A DNA stretch of 64,000 nucleotides from Isochrysis galbana (taxonomy: Eukaryota; Haptophyta; Isochrysidales; Isochrysidaceae). The stretch is taken from NCBI GenBank assembly GCA_018136815.1, contig CM030934.1, positions 6,619,698 to 6,683,697 of the forward strand, given 5' to 3'. Made by a program: the position numbers and the translations under genes. The notes below the pieces were generated by a model. It searched no databases, had not been told where the DNA came from, and saw nothing but the letters and a program-made list of their open reading frames with translations. Positions 1 through 11,264 of the stretch are shown here, in pieces; position 1 is the first letter of the stretch; each line of letters starts with the position of its first letter.

Positions 1-1900
1 GAGGTGTCAAGGAGCTTGTTGGCACCCAAGCGCTCCTTTGCGGCTGCCGCCCATACAGTACCTGGACATTGCCGCTGCCATGTAGCGTACCGGTGCCAAG
101 GGCGACCACACTGATGAGGCCGTACTCGTTGTGAGAGGCCCTCGCGCCAACCTTCAGGGCGATGTCGCGCGTGTCACCCGTCAAGTCGGTGACGCCCACG
201 CCGTCGCTCTCCTCGCCCTCGTCGTCGTACTCCGAGCTCTCCTCCATGTCCTCGTGCTCGTGCTCGTGGTCCTCGCTCTCGCCGAGAGGCAGGGGCGACT
301 CGTTTGTGACGCGTGAGCGCAAGGCTGCACGGCTGCACGCGAGGAGGGCGGGCGGTGGTGTGAGATGGGCAATCTGTGTGCACGTGATGATGTGATGAAG
401 AGCGCAGAGGCCAGAGCTGCAGGGCGGGGCCGACCTCGGAGAGGCATCGCCGAGGAGAAGCGGGAGCGCGGGAGCGAGAGATGGGTGCACGTTCCCCCGC
501 CAGCAGTGCCCTTCCCATGCGACTCAGCTCCCGAAGGGCTCACGGAGTATCACAGTAACATGCACAAATATTACGTATCGAGAGTTGAACTCACTGAGCT
601 CGCACCGGATTTGGGTTTTGGCGCCAAGTGCCGCCGGCCATGGTTTTCTTGTTGTAAGGGGAATTTTGTTTTTGCGCTCATGCCTTGGGGCAGCCCAAAT
701 ATCCCGCAAAATATCCTGAATATCCCGCTGGGCGATATGCACCCAAATATCCCGCGGAATATCCTGAATATTTCTGCCTGGCCCTAGAAACAGAGGACGA
801 GGGGGTTTGTGCTTCTTGGGTTGTTGGTAGTTGGAAGAGGGAGTGGGAGAGGGATTCAGGCATTGGAAGAGGGCCCAAAGGGCACTGAGTTGTAGGTACT
901 TGTGGCCCACAAGAGTGGGGTGAAAACGATAAGTGTAAGTGTATCAACATGGGTCTTGAGTTGAAATTTTTGGTGCTTGAAACAGAGAGTGAGGGGGTTC
1001 GTGCTGTTTGGGTTGGTTGTGGTGTGAAGGGGGAGTGGGAGAGGGAGTCTAGTGTTGAAAGAGGGCCCAAGGCAGGGCGCAGGGCACTGAGCTGTAGATA
1101 CTTGTGGCCCACAAGAGTGGGGTGAAGGAAACAAGTGTGTCAACATGTTGGGAAACAGAGGCATGGGGTGCTCTCCAGGGAAGATTGATGGTTGTGAAGT
1201 GCCCTCCCATGATGGGTGCACTGATGGTAGAGGTTTCCACCATGGGGAGGGCAGCTGAGCTGCCCTCCCACATGAGGTGCTCTTGGATGGGGAGGGATTC
1301 CCACTGTTGGAGGGGGTCTCAAAGACCCCCTGCATGTTACGCAGAGCCATGGTGGCAACCTGTTCGGTGCCAGTGCTCGCCACCCCGCGCGCTCGCGCGG
1401 GTGTGGTAAAGATGGGCTGGATGGGCTTTGAGAGGGCTTTCTGACGAGCCGCCTCGGGCGGCGTGGGGCGTCCCAAGTGGGGCGCAGTGGCGAGGGGCGC
1501 CTGAGGCTCGGGAGCGGTCGCGGCACGCTCCATAGTTCAAACTATAACAATAGTTTTCTTTTCTGCACATGATAATATGCCCAAGTCCATGCAGTGCAAA
1601 AACTGAAGATGAAAGACAGGGGCGCGTGCGCAGGCAAGATGAATGAGAAATTAGGAGCACGACTACCACCAAGCAACAGCAGCGGCGCACCTTCAAATAT
1701 CGATCTTCTCACGTGCCGTCACATCCCGCATACACCACGGGCGCGCAGCGTGAAGTGACGTATCGCAAGGACATTCATTGGGGAACGGTGTTCCGAAGTG
1801 GGCTAGCGCATCCCAAGGTACGCTACGTGCTATATTCTCGTCATGGCACGGGCGCGGGTGTTGTGGAGAGGGAGGAGGCTTATCGCCTGGCGCTACCCAA
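1..1900. other. Intergenic stretch with diverged tandem repeats
   Basis: No coding region can be defended here. At about 692-775 a ~50-bp unit containing AAATATCCCGC and AATATCCTGAATAT occurs twice. At about 785-925 and 980-1125 a second, ~200-bp-period unit is repeated with divergence; both copies carry GAGGGCCCAA, GGCACTGAG and TACTTGTGGCCCACAAGAGT. The remainder is GC-rich without recognisable protein similarity. Confidence 0.6.
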
Positions 1901-4900
1901 TCATCTGCGCATCTCGGGGGAAGGCGTCGGGGGCAATGGAGTGGTTTGGTGCATCTCGGGGCTAGGCTCGATCAAGAGCGGTTCCTCGAGGAATCGAACG
2001 CGTGAGCTGCGGCCCGAACGGAAGATTCTAGCTAGCCATGCCATCCATGAGGTAGTTTGGTCTTCAACGGCAAAGCTACTACGACGGTCGTCACGCTGTT
2101 CGTCTTCCGAGACGGGCGGCTCTTCTGCGATGGGAGGAGGTACAGCTCTGTAGTTGCTCACTCCTACTGACGGCACGGGGATGTTGGCTTGCGAGGATGA
2201 AGATCTTCTCGTGGTAAGCTTGAGGGAGCCTTGCCAGCAACAGCACACAAGGGCCAATATCGCAACCAAAGTGGCAGCAACAGCGCCCGGATACGCGGTC
2301 GCCCAGAATGCCAGCGCCTGTGGTAGCCCCTCGCAGAAACCGCAGGAGCCATCGGCTATCTTGCGCATGGACTGCGGTACCGCAGGGTGAAAAGAACAAG
2401 AGCCCAGGACTCGCAGAGCTTGCGGGGATTCGCCAATATTCCGGGCCAAGTGGGTTGATGTTACAGGCGACGTGGAGAGACTTCTTGGCAAGTCCATGGC
2501 AGGGCTATTGTCTGCCCGATCTCGTCTAGTGAGATATGCACCTTGATTCATGAAGAGAGAGCTTGATCGTCCACGTTCTGTTGGGACGATACCTAATGCA
2601 TAGGGGTCGGCTTAAGTGGGCGGGGTGAGAGTCCTGGCATACCAGGGAACGCATTCTGTGCTCGTAGTGTTGTACACATCGACCTTTCGCCCTTGGCGTT
2701 GGCTCTCCTCACCTACACCGGGTGTGTCGAGACGCTGATGATTGACGACGGCGAGCCGAGTTCCTTTCGGTTGCTCTCCCAATAAGGCTGGGTCGGTCTC
2801 AAGGATTGGTAGAACAATCGGGATTCCATCGGATGTTCGCTGTGTAGACAAACGCACATAGTTCCAATTCAAGAGGTAATCGTCGTTGACGGCGACATCA
2901 GGTGGAGCAATGTACATGTTGGCGGCTTGCCAGAGAGGCCTTTGCAATACCTCGGCAAGATCGGCGAGCACGGACGCGCGAGAACCGCGCCCTTGGGACG
3001 AGTAGAGGGTGGGGTCGTACCTATTGTCGGGTGAGGCACTAGTGAGGCCAAGTGTGCGAGATGGCGCTTGTCGGTGCTTGGTGACGAGCACGGGGAGCAT
3101 CTCATCTGCAATGCCCGCCAGCACATCTACCGCTTCTTCTCGTTACTTTTGTGAGATCTACAATGATTGGTCTGCTTACCCCCCGGTGCGGATGACCGCG
3201 TTCCAAAAGAAATCGGCCTCGACGCCATGTGCGGCGAAGCTCGATTTGGCGGAGGAGTGCCAAGTGAAGAGAAAGTCCCTGTCTGTTAGCTGAGAAGGAT
3301 GCGCTCCCCACATGCCACACGTGGACAGGGACCACTCGCCCACTACTGTACGAAGACCGGCAGAACGGTACCTATTTGGGAGATGGTGGAGCGAGAGTGG
3401 GAGATCCAAAATATGGGAGGGTCCAAAATCCCTTCATTGTGCTGTCAGTTTCCATCCGGTTTCTTGTTCGAGGGTGGTAAGTGCGACGATGGATCAAACT
3501 TCAGTGCTGGCGGCGTGCTCTCTGGGTGACAAGAGTGTTCGACTGACGAAGGTGCTCTACTTACTTTTCCAAAACCTCGGAATCGGGACCGCAGATTTGG
3601 CAGAGGACGGATCGCATTCCTGCCTCACCTCCAACGCACATTCCACACCTACGCATTGGGCGCCGTTCAAGAGGGTGTTCACACCCGAAAAATGGCAGCA
3701 CGCGCAAAGATGCATTTGCGAGGAAGACATGGTGATATTTGAGGGCACGCACCATCAGGGGGTGCGCTGGCTGGGGGCACCGCTGCTGCTTTACGAAGCA
3801 CGGCGTACCTGTCCACCGCTGGCGGATCGAAGGCATGGTAGATATGGATCTCGGCGACAATGGACTCTCCCAGTGCGTCCTTATTCTGGGCGAGCCACTG
3901 CGGCCAGTCCAAAGCGTTGTTGAAAAAGTTGAGATAAATGTCGAACCTGATAGGACAGGTGTCCAGGTTTCAAATGGGGGGACGGCCGCTGAGCCCACCA
4001 CCACGAGCGGGAAAGGCCGACAGAGAAGATGCACGTGGAACAGCAGAGTAGCCATGCAAAAGCTCATTGGAATGGTCAGGATGAGCGCAACGTCCAGATC
4101 ATTGCTGGTTGATCGATCAAGCGAAAGGCCTGGCTAACATTACCTGTTAGCTGGAAGCACACGCCTGAGCCTCGGCACCATTGCCAGCGTGAAGGCTGGG
4201 AGCAGCGCAGCGGCCTTCACATCATCTGAGAAGAGGGCCTCGTTCCATGGCGAAATGGCAGCGACAACACCCGCAGTCTCGGGACAGGCATCGAATTCGG
4301 CGACAAGAGCTGCCAAGGCGTCGAGAGCGGCGACCGAACGATACAAATATGGGTGGGTCATCGAGGGGAGCGGCCCATGTTCATCTTGATTCAGCTTGCT
4401 ATCGCCGCCATGTTGGTCATCTGATTGCTTGCCTTGGCGTAGTATATCCTCGTACCATTCGTCGGCACCATCAAAGGCTTCGGCCGTCTCAAAGTAGCGC
4501 CCGGTATACCCCATGTGCTTGACCGCTCCACCCGGCAACGAGTGCATGTCGATGACGCAGTCCATCTCCATGATTTTCAGGAAGCGGAGAAGAGCCGCAA
4601 GGTATGGCGCACTGCCAGTCACAAATCCATCATTTGTCAGTCCGCTCGTTGACAAGGAGCGAAGGACAGGCCCGGACGACCAGGGATCCCCCGAACGATC
4701 GGACTGCGAGACGCCCGTCGCTTCGTCGCCCGCAAAGATTCTCGTCGTCGTTGAGGGGTTATCCTGCGCCGAGGCATGACCGCTGAGCTCGTCTGGTCTG
4801 CCACTCGGACCGACCGGCTCAAAGGCCTTGAGTGAGCAGCCGTCGATCACAGGCTGTTCAAAGGTCCAGTATCCGACTGGAATCCGCAGCCTCGTCACCC

Positions 4901-5183
4901 CGGCCGCCTTGAGCCTGCGGAGCAGCGGCGGAGGCTCTGTCGCCGCCAGGAGGTCGTAGTGGTCGTCGTCAGCGAGATAGCTTCCCCAGTGCTTCTGCAT
5001 CGAGCCGACAGCGTTTATGCCGCGCTGGCACATGCGCTGGATGTAGTCCCACTCCTGGTTGTCGCGAATGTCCGCCGGCCCGAGCCGCAGCAGCAGCACA
5101 TTAGGCAGGAGCCAATTCTCCTGCACGAGCCAGCCGCCAAGGTTGGCGCCCGACGTGTACGGCATGCGGACGCGAGCCTCCAC
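1901..5183 (-). CDS. GH5-type glucanase with C-terminal membrane anchor, multi-exon
   Basis: Glycoside hydrolase family 5 clan-A enzyme resembling exo-1,3-beta-glucanases, which cleave beta-glucans with retention. Exon 1 runs from about 5165 (ATG; open frame from 5183) to 4144 and carries GANLGGWLV, RIPVGYW, VIDMHSLPGG and the acid/base motif SPWNE. Exon 2 (3946-3809) has HIYHAFDP, exon 3 is 3648-3565, and exon 4 (3371-3180) has the nucleophile motif VVGEWS and FFWN. Exon 5 starts at 3020. All introns between exons 1 and 5 are GT-AG in phase 2, so the junctions agree. The frame ending at 1901 supplies a hydrophobic span (GAVAATLVAILALVCCCW) and a basic/acidic tail, read as a type I membrane anchor; its joining intron (about 2860-2400) is not resolved. 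A ~75-residue low-complexity insert (ends near 4600) separates beta strands and is unlike yeast relatives. No signal peptide is visible at the chosen start, so a 5' exon may be missing. Confidence 0.8.
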
Positions 5184-5214
5184 CGACCAGTGAAGTGTTC
5201 TAGAGCTCTGTGTA

Positions 5215-5240
5215 TAAAGTACGTCCTCTCTTATATAAAC
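5215..5240 (-). promoter_or_regulatory. Possible TATA-like promoter for the GH5 gene
   Basis: On the minus strand the sequence TTTATATAAGAG lies about 50 bp upstream of the open frame of the GH5 gene. Position and AT-richness in an otherwise GC-rich region suggest a core promoter. There is no transcript evidence, and an unseen 5' exon would change this. Confidence 0.3.
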
Positions 5241-6519
5241 TACTAGAAAGTAGAGGTCTTCTGCGGGGTTTCAGGAAGGTTGAAAGAACGGACTTGAAAT
5301 AGTACTGCGGAGGGCTCTTGCAACTGCTCCACAAAATGTGAACCGGGCGCATCAACTAGAAAACATGGACACATGAAGGGATTCAAACATCCGTCCCCCC
5401 GTGCTCTCAGAGTTTTCTTGTTTCGCTGGTTCAATCCTTGCTTGCATCCCGTCGGAGAGTTTTCTTGTTCTGCGGCGTGACTCGTAGCATCTTTGAACCG
5501 TTTTGGGGCGGGCGCTTCTGCAACTTTACTCATAGTCGGCCATGAGGAGGACGGCGCGAGGATTGTACCGAGGTTTACCCGGTGGCTTCGATGCGCCCAT
5601 CCCCCCATCCCCGCCCCCCCCCCCGCCCACCCCCCCCCCTTGCGCGCGCGAGGGGGATCCAGAATCCATAAGTGAGCCCCCCCCCCTCCCCCCCCCCCCC
5701 CTTTGCGCCCGCGAGGGGGGATCCATAAATGAGCGCCTCCCCCCGCCCCCCTCCCGTCCCCTCCGAGTCTTCATGCCGTGTTCACACTGCTCCTCCCATC
5801 GAGAAGGACGATACGAGGACGAATAGATGACGACGAGATGATCTAATGCCCCTCGGTTTGTCCCCCTCTTCAAGTCGGGCGAGACGAGGCGCCGTTTGGA
5901 TTGTCCCCCCCTTCGATGGATGATGACGAGATGATGAGGCTCCTCGTAGGGGGGGCGGGGGGGCGGGGTTGGCGGGGGGGGGCCGGGGGGGCCGCGGGGG
6001 GCCCGGGGGGCCGGGAGGGGGGGCGCCTGGAGGCTTTCGGACGGGGCAGACGAACTCCCGACTCCTTGCCTCCAGTCATACTCTTAATAAAACCGCGCCT
6101 TTCATTACGTATCTGAGATTTTGTTGTTGTTGCGCATCCTGGTGCCCCCGTCAAGAGGCGCGACGCGAGACGCCCTCTTAGCCCCCCCCCCCCTCCTCGA
6201 TCTCGCAAAGCGACTCGGTGATGGACCCCCCACCCCCTTACCCCCGTCCGCCCGGTTTCCCCTCCCGTGTGCTCAACCCCATCTGCTGCACAACCTTTAC
6301 GTCTGCTGCGCCAGCTAGGACGTTGCAGCTCGCGGGTATCTCGCTGCAGCAGCTACACCATAGGGCAAAGCACGGCAGGCAGCAAGAGGACAACCCACTC
6401 ACACAGATACACGCTATGCACTGGGGAACTGTGAAAGAGTGGCCCAAAAACTGATCTTACTGACATCCTCCTCGCTTTGCCCTCACAGGCGCTTCAGCAA
6501 CTGCTCTCGGCTACCAACC
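5241..6519. other. Intergenic region with poly-C/poly-G tracts
   Basis: No gene recognised. Contains long C runs (5600-5750), G runs (5945-6025) and C runs at 6180-6245, which generate spurious proline- and glycine-rich frames on both strands. A plausible splice acceptor (CCTCACAG, ending near 6488) lies just before the GFA gene, so part of this stretch may be its 5' leader. Confidence 0.5.
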
Positions 6520-6996
6520 ATGTCCATCGACGTGACCGGCCAATGCCTCTGCGGCAAGGTGAAGTTCGCTGCTAAGGGTGATCCCATGATGAGCTGTCTA
6601 TGCCACTGCCGTGCTTGCTCTCGCGCAGTAGGCATGAGCCCGGTCCACCTCCTCGGCGTTGGAACTGATTCCTTTAGCTACACCGAAGGAGCCGACGACG
6701 TGGAGGTCGTGCAAGGCATGGGGAAGATGGAGCATGTGTATTGCAAGTCTTGCCACGGAATGGTGGAACAGCACCCCAAAGGTGCCGGATTCGTCGCGCT
6801 CCTCCCAGCTACGTTCCGTTGCGAGACGCCAGATTCATCCAATCCATGCGGAGTTAGCTGCAAGCTTCCAGCTGAGCTGGTTCCCAATATTCACATTAAC
6901 TACGAAAACCGTCACTACGACTGGAACGACGACCTCCCAAAGTTCGTCGGATTCCCTGGTTCGGCAAAGCTCAAGAATGATGGCACGCCCGCTTGA
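6520..6996 (+). CDS. GFA/CENP-V family zinc-binding protein
   Basis: 158-residue protein of the glutathione-dependent formaldehyde-activating (GFA)/CENP-V fold, a small beta-rich domain binding zinc through clustered cysteines. Visible motifs are GQCLCGKV near residues 7-14 (CxC), then CLCHCRACSRA (CxCxxC) and VYCKSCHG (CxxC), the expected order for the family. The length is normal for a single-domain member. I chose the ATG at 6520 because family homology begins within a few residues; the frame stays open upstream through a likely acceptor (CAG ending near 6488), so a 5' non-coding exon is possible. Family members include real S-(hydroxymethyl)glutathione synthases and many proteins of unknown substrate, so the reaction cannot be named from sequence. 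Confidence 0.82.
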   Translation: MSIDVTGQCLCGKVKFAAKGDPMMSCLCHCRACSRAVGMSPVHLLGVGTDSFSYTEGADDVEVVQGMGKMEHVYCKSCHGMVEQHPKGAGFVALLPATFRCETPDSSNPCGVSCKLPAELVPNIHINYENRHYDWNDDLPKFVGFPGSAKLKNDGTPA

Positions 6997-7699
6997 TTGT
7001 CCAATACCAGCACACGATGACGCACTATCATGCTGTCAGTTGGCCACGGTAGCTTCGGCGGTGCCTGAGCAAAAGATAGCGTGCAAGCAAACCCCATCGC
7101 TCTAGCTTCGGGTAATCCATACAGATGCATTCCAGTAATAATCGTGACCCTTGTGCACTGCTCTTATGGGTCTCCTGCAGATACTGCTGAGGTAAATACC
7201 ACCCGTAAATAAGGTGTGTCCCAGACTGCAATTTCGTGGATGGCGGCGCCCTCGTTCATCTGCCTCGTACGTGCATTTCCGTAGTCGGACGTGCATGTGG
7301 CCTTTGTTCAAGTTGCAGGTCCGCAACCTCAATTTTAAAAAAATGTCAACAACGATGCTGTGGATAGGGGGTGCCACACGTTCTCTTTAGAACGTGTCTC
7401 TCCCGCGCCCCCGTTCCTTTTTTCTCTCTGCCTGCCCCGCGCGCACAGCCCACAGCCGAGATCCCTGCAAGAGAGGCCTCTGCCACAAGGAATTCTCAGT
7501 GGGTAAAAAAAAATCTTCTTAAAAATCCCCGCTACGCGTGCGACTTGCGGCAGTGTGCTTAAGTACCTCCCTACTACCCAACCTTAACCCCTAACAACCC
7601 CCTCCCCCTTCCCCAGTTCCCTCTTTAGCGGAGAAGCTGGTTCGTTCCAGGGAGGCCGCGCGCGCTGCTTCGGCCGGGAGTTGGAGAGAAGGGGGCGGG
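6997..7699. other. Intergenic, nothing recognised
   Basis: Downstream flank of the GFA gene. Short frames on both strands look random, and no repeat shared with the rest of the window was noticed. Confidence 0.5.
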
Positions 7700-8634
7700 A
7701 GACTGTGGCTCGTCCCTTGATCTAGTTTCGACTCGGGTTTCCCTCCTTTATATAACGTAGGATCTTTATTGATTTCCGCTGTGGTTTCTATTAAGAGATT
7801 TAGCTACCCTAGGTGATGTTCCGTATGTCCAGACCTCTCGCCGCCTGCAAGAGGTCTTCTGATGTTCCTAGGTTGAAATCCTTGTCTACAGTGTACAGAG
7901 GGCTTATCATTTTCCGAATATGTTGATTGCTCGGGGCGTGTAGCCCCATGTTCTCGCGTTGTTTTTTTAACCTTTGAAAGAACCCAACCTTCTTCGCCGT
8001 TACTAATAGGTGGTATTTCGTAAGGATCGCTTTTAAGATTCACCTAACGGACCTACCGTCCGCGTTGCCGTACTGAATGTTGTAAAAAGTCCGTGAGGAT
8101 ATATCTCCACGCCAGGATACCTAGGTATCCCGAGGAGGGATGCGGTCTGTCTACCTGGTAGCAAAAGAGACGTTGGGCTATCTCAGAGCCCGGCCTAAGA
8201 TTTATCCCCAGAAGCCCTTCTATGAATTCGAAAATGGGCTCCGCCGCGATGCACGAGGCTATATGGGTGGAGCTCTCGGGGGCTATACCGCATCAAAAGC
8301 GGCACGTCGGATCGTCAGCGAACCGGTTCGCCGTGGCTATTCTCCTATGCAGGACGTGTTTGAAGTGCATATATGAGTCTCTTGGCGTTAAAAAGTTGTA
8401 TTTGTATGGCTGAAGCTGAGATATTTGTTTCCATTTTCCGGAGAGGTCCGGCAGTCTTCTTTCCCGGTGGCGTCCAAGCCCTCTAGCTTGGAGAGAAGAA
8501 ACTTCATGTATGTTGCTATGTCCTCGCTCTTGATGTCCTTCTTATCCTCCGCTAGCTGCGCTAGCTGGATGTAAAAAGGAGTGTCATCCGGTTCTTCCTC
8601 CTCACTCATCTTGGTCATGAGGGGGGGAGGCGAA
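7700..8634. other. Lower-GC island with short unrecognised ORFs
   Basis: This stretch is visibly richer in A/T than its neighbours. On the minus strand 8618-8388 encodes an acidic N-terminus (MSEEEEPDDTPFYIQLAQL...), and 8043-7804 another non-repetitive frame with a GTG-only start. On the plus strand 8140-8376 encodes a 78-residue frame with a Gly/Tyr-rich core (YMGGALGGYTASKA). None is recognised. The composition suggests an inserted element or a different evolutionary source, perhaps a gag-like or viral-type gene, but this is inference. Confidence 0.35.
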
Positions 8635-8896
8635 TTGTGTGGTGGTGGGTAGAGTCGGTTTTGGATCCGACTGCGGGTCCGCTCGCTTGCGCGAGGGCAA
8701 CGGTGGTTGTTGCGTGGGTTGAGTGTCGCATTCGCGATGTCTCAGAGGCAAAAAGAAATAACAGTAAAAGAAAAACAGTAAACAGTAAAAAGAAACAGAG
8801 GAAGAAAGAAGAAGAAAAGTGAAAAAGAAGAGAAAAAAACCCAGAGTATATAGGGCGGTTCTCAGCCCTTCCCCTCGGCCCTATGGCTACGTAAAC

Positions 8897-8970
8897 TCTC
8901 GCGTGGCATAGTGGTTCAACCCACCGCCTCCACCAACCTTTTGCTCTGGGTCGCGAGTTCGAGTCCGGAC
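8897..8970 (+). promoter_or_regulatory. tRNA-like A/B box pair inside left LTR
   Basis: TGGCATAGTGGT (8904-8915) matches a pol III A box closely and AGTTCGAGTCC (8956-8966) matches a B box with one mismatch. Spacing is a few bases longer than in a normal tRNA gene, and the arms do not fold cleanly, so this is a tRNA-derived segment rather than a functional tRNA. A second GTTCGAGCCC lies about 20 bp downstream. Confidence 0.55.
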
Positions 8971-9296
8971 GGAGCGCTCTGCAGTTCGAGCCCCGCTCCT
9001 TCTCCTCTCCGCTCTTCTTCTACAGTTAAATTCCGCACTCCGTCTACCGGTAAAAATCCTGCCTTCCTACTGTTAAAAATATCCTGCCTTCCTACCGTTA
9101 AAATTCTGCACTCCGTCTACCGTTAAAATCCTGCCTCCGTCGCCTTGCCAAGACATTTCCTCTGCCTTCCTGCCGGCTTCCTTGCCAGTTCCTTCCGCCC
9201 CGGTTTCCCGCTTGTCTCCGAAAATCGGTTTCACCGCATTACGACCAAGCTTAGTGGGGAAACTCCTCGTCCAGTTCCGTTACCCGAAAATCTCGT

Positions 9297-9400
9297 TCAT
9301 CTCGTCGGGCCATCAAGGCCATCTCGTTCATCTCGTCGGGCCATCAAGGCCATCTCGTTCATCTCGTCGTCGGGCCATCAGGCCATCTCGTTACATCTCG
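9297..9400 (+). repeat. Short tandem repeats in LTR 3' part
   Basis: About three imperfect ~30-bp units built on CATCTCGTTCATCTCGTCGG and GCCATCAAGG. The same array lies at 10080-10183 in the right LTR. Confidence 0.7.
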
Positions 9401-9679
9401 TTCACCTCGTTACAATCCAAGCTGCGGCGTTGATTTCCACAATTTAGAGACATAAGGATTCCGCTTGCAGAAGGCTCGCGAGGACGCTCGTGATTAAGTC
9501 GGGGGGTGTCGCATTCGCGATGTCTCAGAGGCAAAAAGAAATAACAGTAAAAGAAAAACAGTAAACAGTAAAAAGAAACAGAGGAAGAAAGAAGAAGAAA
9601 AGTGAAAAAGAAGAGAAAAAAACCCAGAGTATATAGGGCGGTTCTCAGCCCTTCCCCTCGGCCCTATGGCTACGTAAAC

Positions 9680-9753
9680 TCTCGCGTGGCATAGTGGTTC
9701 AACCCACCGCCTCCACCAACCTTTTGCTCTGGGTCGCGAGTTCGAGTCCGGAC
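9680..9753 (+). promoter_or_regulatory. tRNA-like A/B box pair inside right LTR
   Basis: Identical copy of the tRNA-like segment of the left LTR, offset by 783 bp (A box 9687-9698, B box 9739-9749). Confidence 0.55.
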
Positions 9754-10390
9754 GGAGCGCTCTGCAGTTCGAGCCCCGCTCCTTCTCCTCTCCGCTCTTC
9801 TTCTACAGTTAAATTCCGCACTCCGTCTACCGGTAAAAATCCTGCCTTCCTACTGTTAAAAATATCCTGCCTTCCTACCGTTAAAATTCTGCACTCCGTC
9901 TACCGTTAAAATCCTGCCTCCGTCGCCTTGCCAAGACATTTCCTCTGCCTTCCTGCCGGCTTCCTTGCCAGTTCCTTCCGCCCCGGTTTCCCGCTTGTCT
10001 CCGAAAATCGGTTTCACCGCATTACGACCAAGCTTAGTGGGGAAACTCCTCGTCCAGTTCCGTTACCCGAAAATCTCGTTCATCTCGTCGGGCCATCAAG
10101 GCCATCTCGTTCATCTCGTCGGGCCATCAAGGCCATCTCGTTCATCTCGTCGTCGGGCCATCAGGCCATCTCGTTACATCTCGTTCATCTCGTTACAATC
10201 CAAGCTGCGGCTTTGATTTCCACATTGAGGTGGGGCTTGCTGTGTCTGTGTTGGCATCTGTGCCTTTGTGTGGTGGTGGGTAGAGTCGGTTTTGGATCCG
10301 ACTGCGGGTCCGCTCGCTTGCGCGAGGGCAACGGTGGTTGTTGCGTGGGTTGAGGTGGGGCTTGCTGTGTCTGTGTTGGCATCTGTGCCT

Positions 10391-11264
10391 TACTTAGGTC
10401 CAGCTGCCTCGGCGTACGATTTCTGGGAGTTGTTCTTGGAAGAAAAAAAACATCTGAAGAATCTGGGCTACACACCTACTGTTTACCGGATTTCCCTTCA
10501 CTATCTACACCGCCCTTAGCATCCCTCCCCCCCAGCTCTTTCCCTTCCCCCCTTCATTCCTTTTTCCTCGGTTTCCGGGGTTCGGCCCTGGTGCACTACC
10601 TAGGGCCTAGTTCGGAGTGTGGGGGCCGGGCAAGCCTTTTGAAATGTCTCACTTGGGGCACATGCCTACTTGGACTCTCGGTGGTCGCGTGAGTTATCTA
10701 GGTCTTGCGACCAGCACGATAAAGTGAGTTGACCGTGCTTTGTTTATAAAGGACACCACTTGCTACAAGGGCTCGAGGGAAGAAGATTTTCGTGAAGCGC
10801 GGCACCAAGCGGCTCCGGAACTCCCTCCGATGTTTGGTATGAACACGAAGGGGTGGCACCAAATGAACGCTTCTGCCGCCTATTAGCTATTAGCGCGGGG
10901 GGTGGAGGGGGTATTGGTATTGGGGGGGTGGCGCAGGTGACAAGGGGGCAAGGGGTAAGGGGGGTCCCTGGAAATCCTTGGCCTTGGACACCTAGGAGGG
11001 GGGGAAGTAGTGGTTGAAAAGCGTGAGTGTCCGGGCAACAACAGGGGTGTTCTACATAGCACATAAAAAGAGAAGGCGATGGGGTCCACTTTCGACGGAA
11101 CGCGACCCTTCGCGGCCTCTTCAACTCTTCAAGGCGGGCGACGTGAGGGTCCGTTTGGCCGTCGTAGAGCCCCGTCTTAAGGGGGGACTTTATCATATCC
11201 TGGAGATATGTAGTTTCGCTCACATTGCACAGTGATCGTTTGCGCGAGGAGCAAGCGCTATGAT
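10391..11264. other. Intergenic; contains a dispersed-repeat tail
   Basis: No gene recognised. At 10441-10481 the minus strand reads GTAGGTGTGTAGCCCAGATT followed by CTTCAGATG and a T run, also present with one difference at 46778-46815 (+). The rest contains G-runs (10895-11005) and unsupported short frames. Confidence 0.5.

Larger units (their letters stand above)
8724..10224 (+). mobile_element. TRIM (terminal-repeat retrotransposon in miniature)
   Basis: Two 718-bp direct repeats, 8724-9441 and 9507-10224, start TGTCGCATTCGCGA and end TTTCCACA (TG...CA). They flank only 65 bp and are bordered by the 5-bp duplication TTGAG (8719-8723 and 10225-10229). The G-rich GTCGGGGGG immediately before the right repeat is placed like a polypurine tract. 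I found only two base differences between the repeats (C/T and G/T near their 3' ends), so insertion was recent. There is no coding capacity; mobility would need proteins supplied in trans. The primer-binding site in the 65-bp interior was not matched to a tRNA. Confidence 0.9.
8635..10390 (+). repeat. 125-bp tandem duplication that received the TRIM element
   Basis: A 125-bp unit starting TTGTGTGGTGGTGGGTAGAG and ending GGCATCTGTGCCT is present twice. The first copy is split into 8635-8723 and 10230-10265 by the retrotransposon; the second is intact at 10266-10390. With the element and one target duplication removed, the two units lie head to tail. Confidence 0.85.

Noticed and set aside
8897-8970. 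A functional tRNA gene
   Set aside because: A and B boxes are present, but spacing is too long and acceptor and T stems do not pair; it is duplicated exactly with the LTRs.
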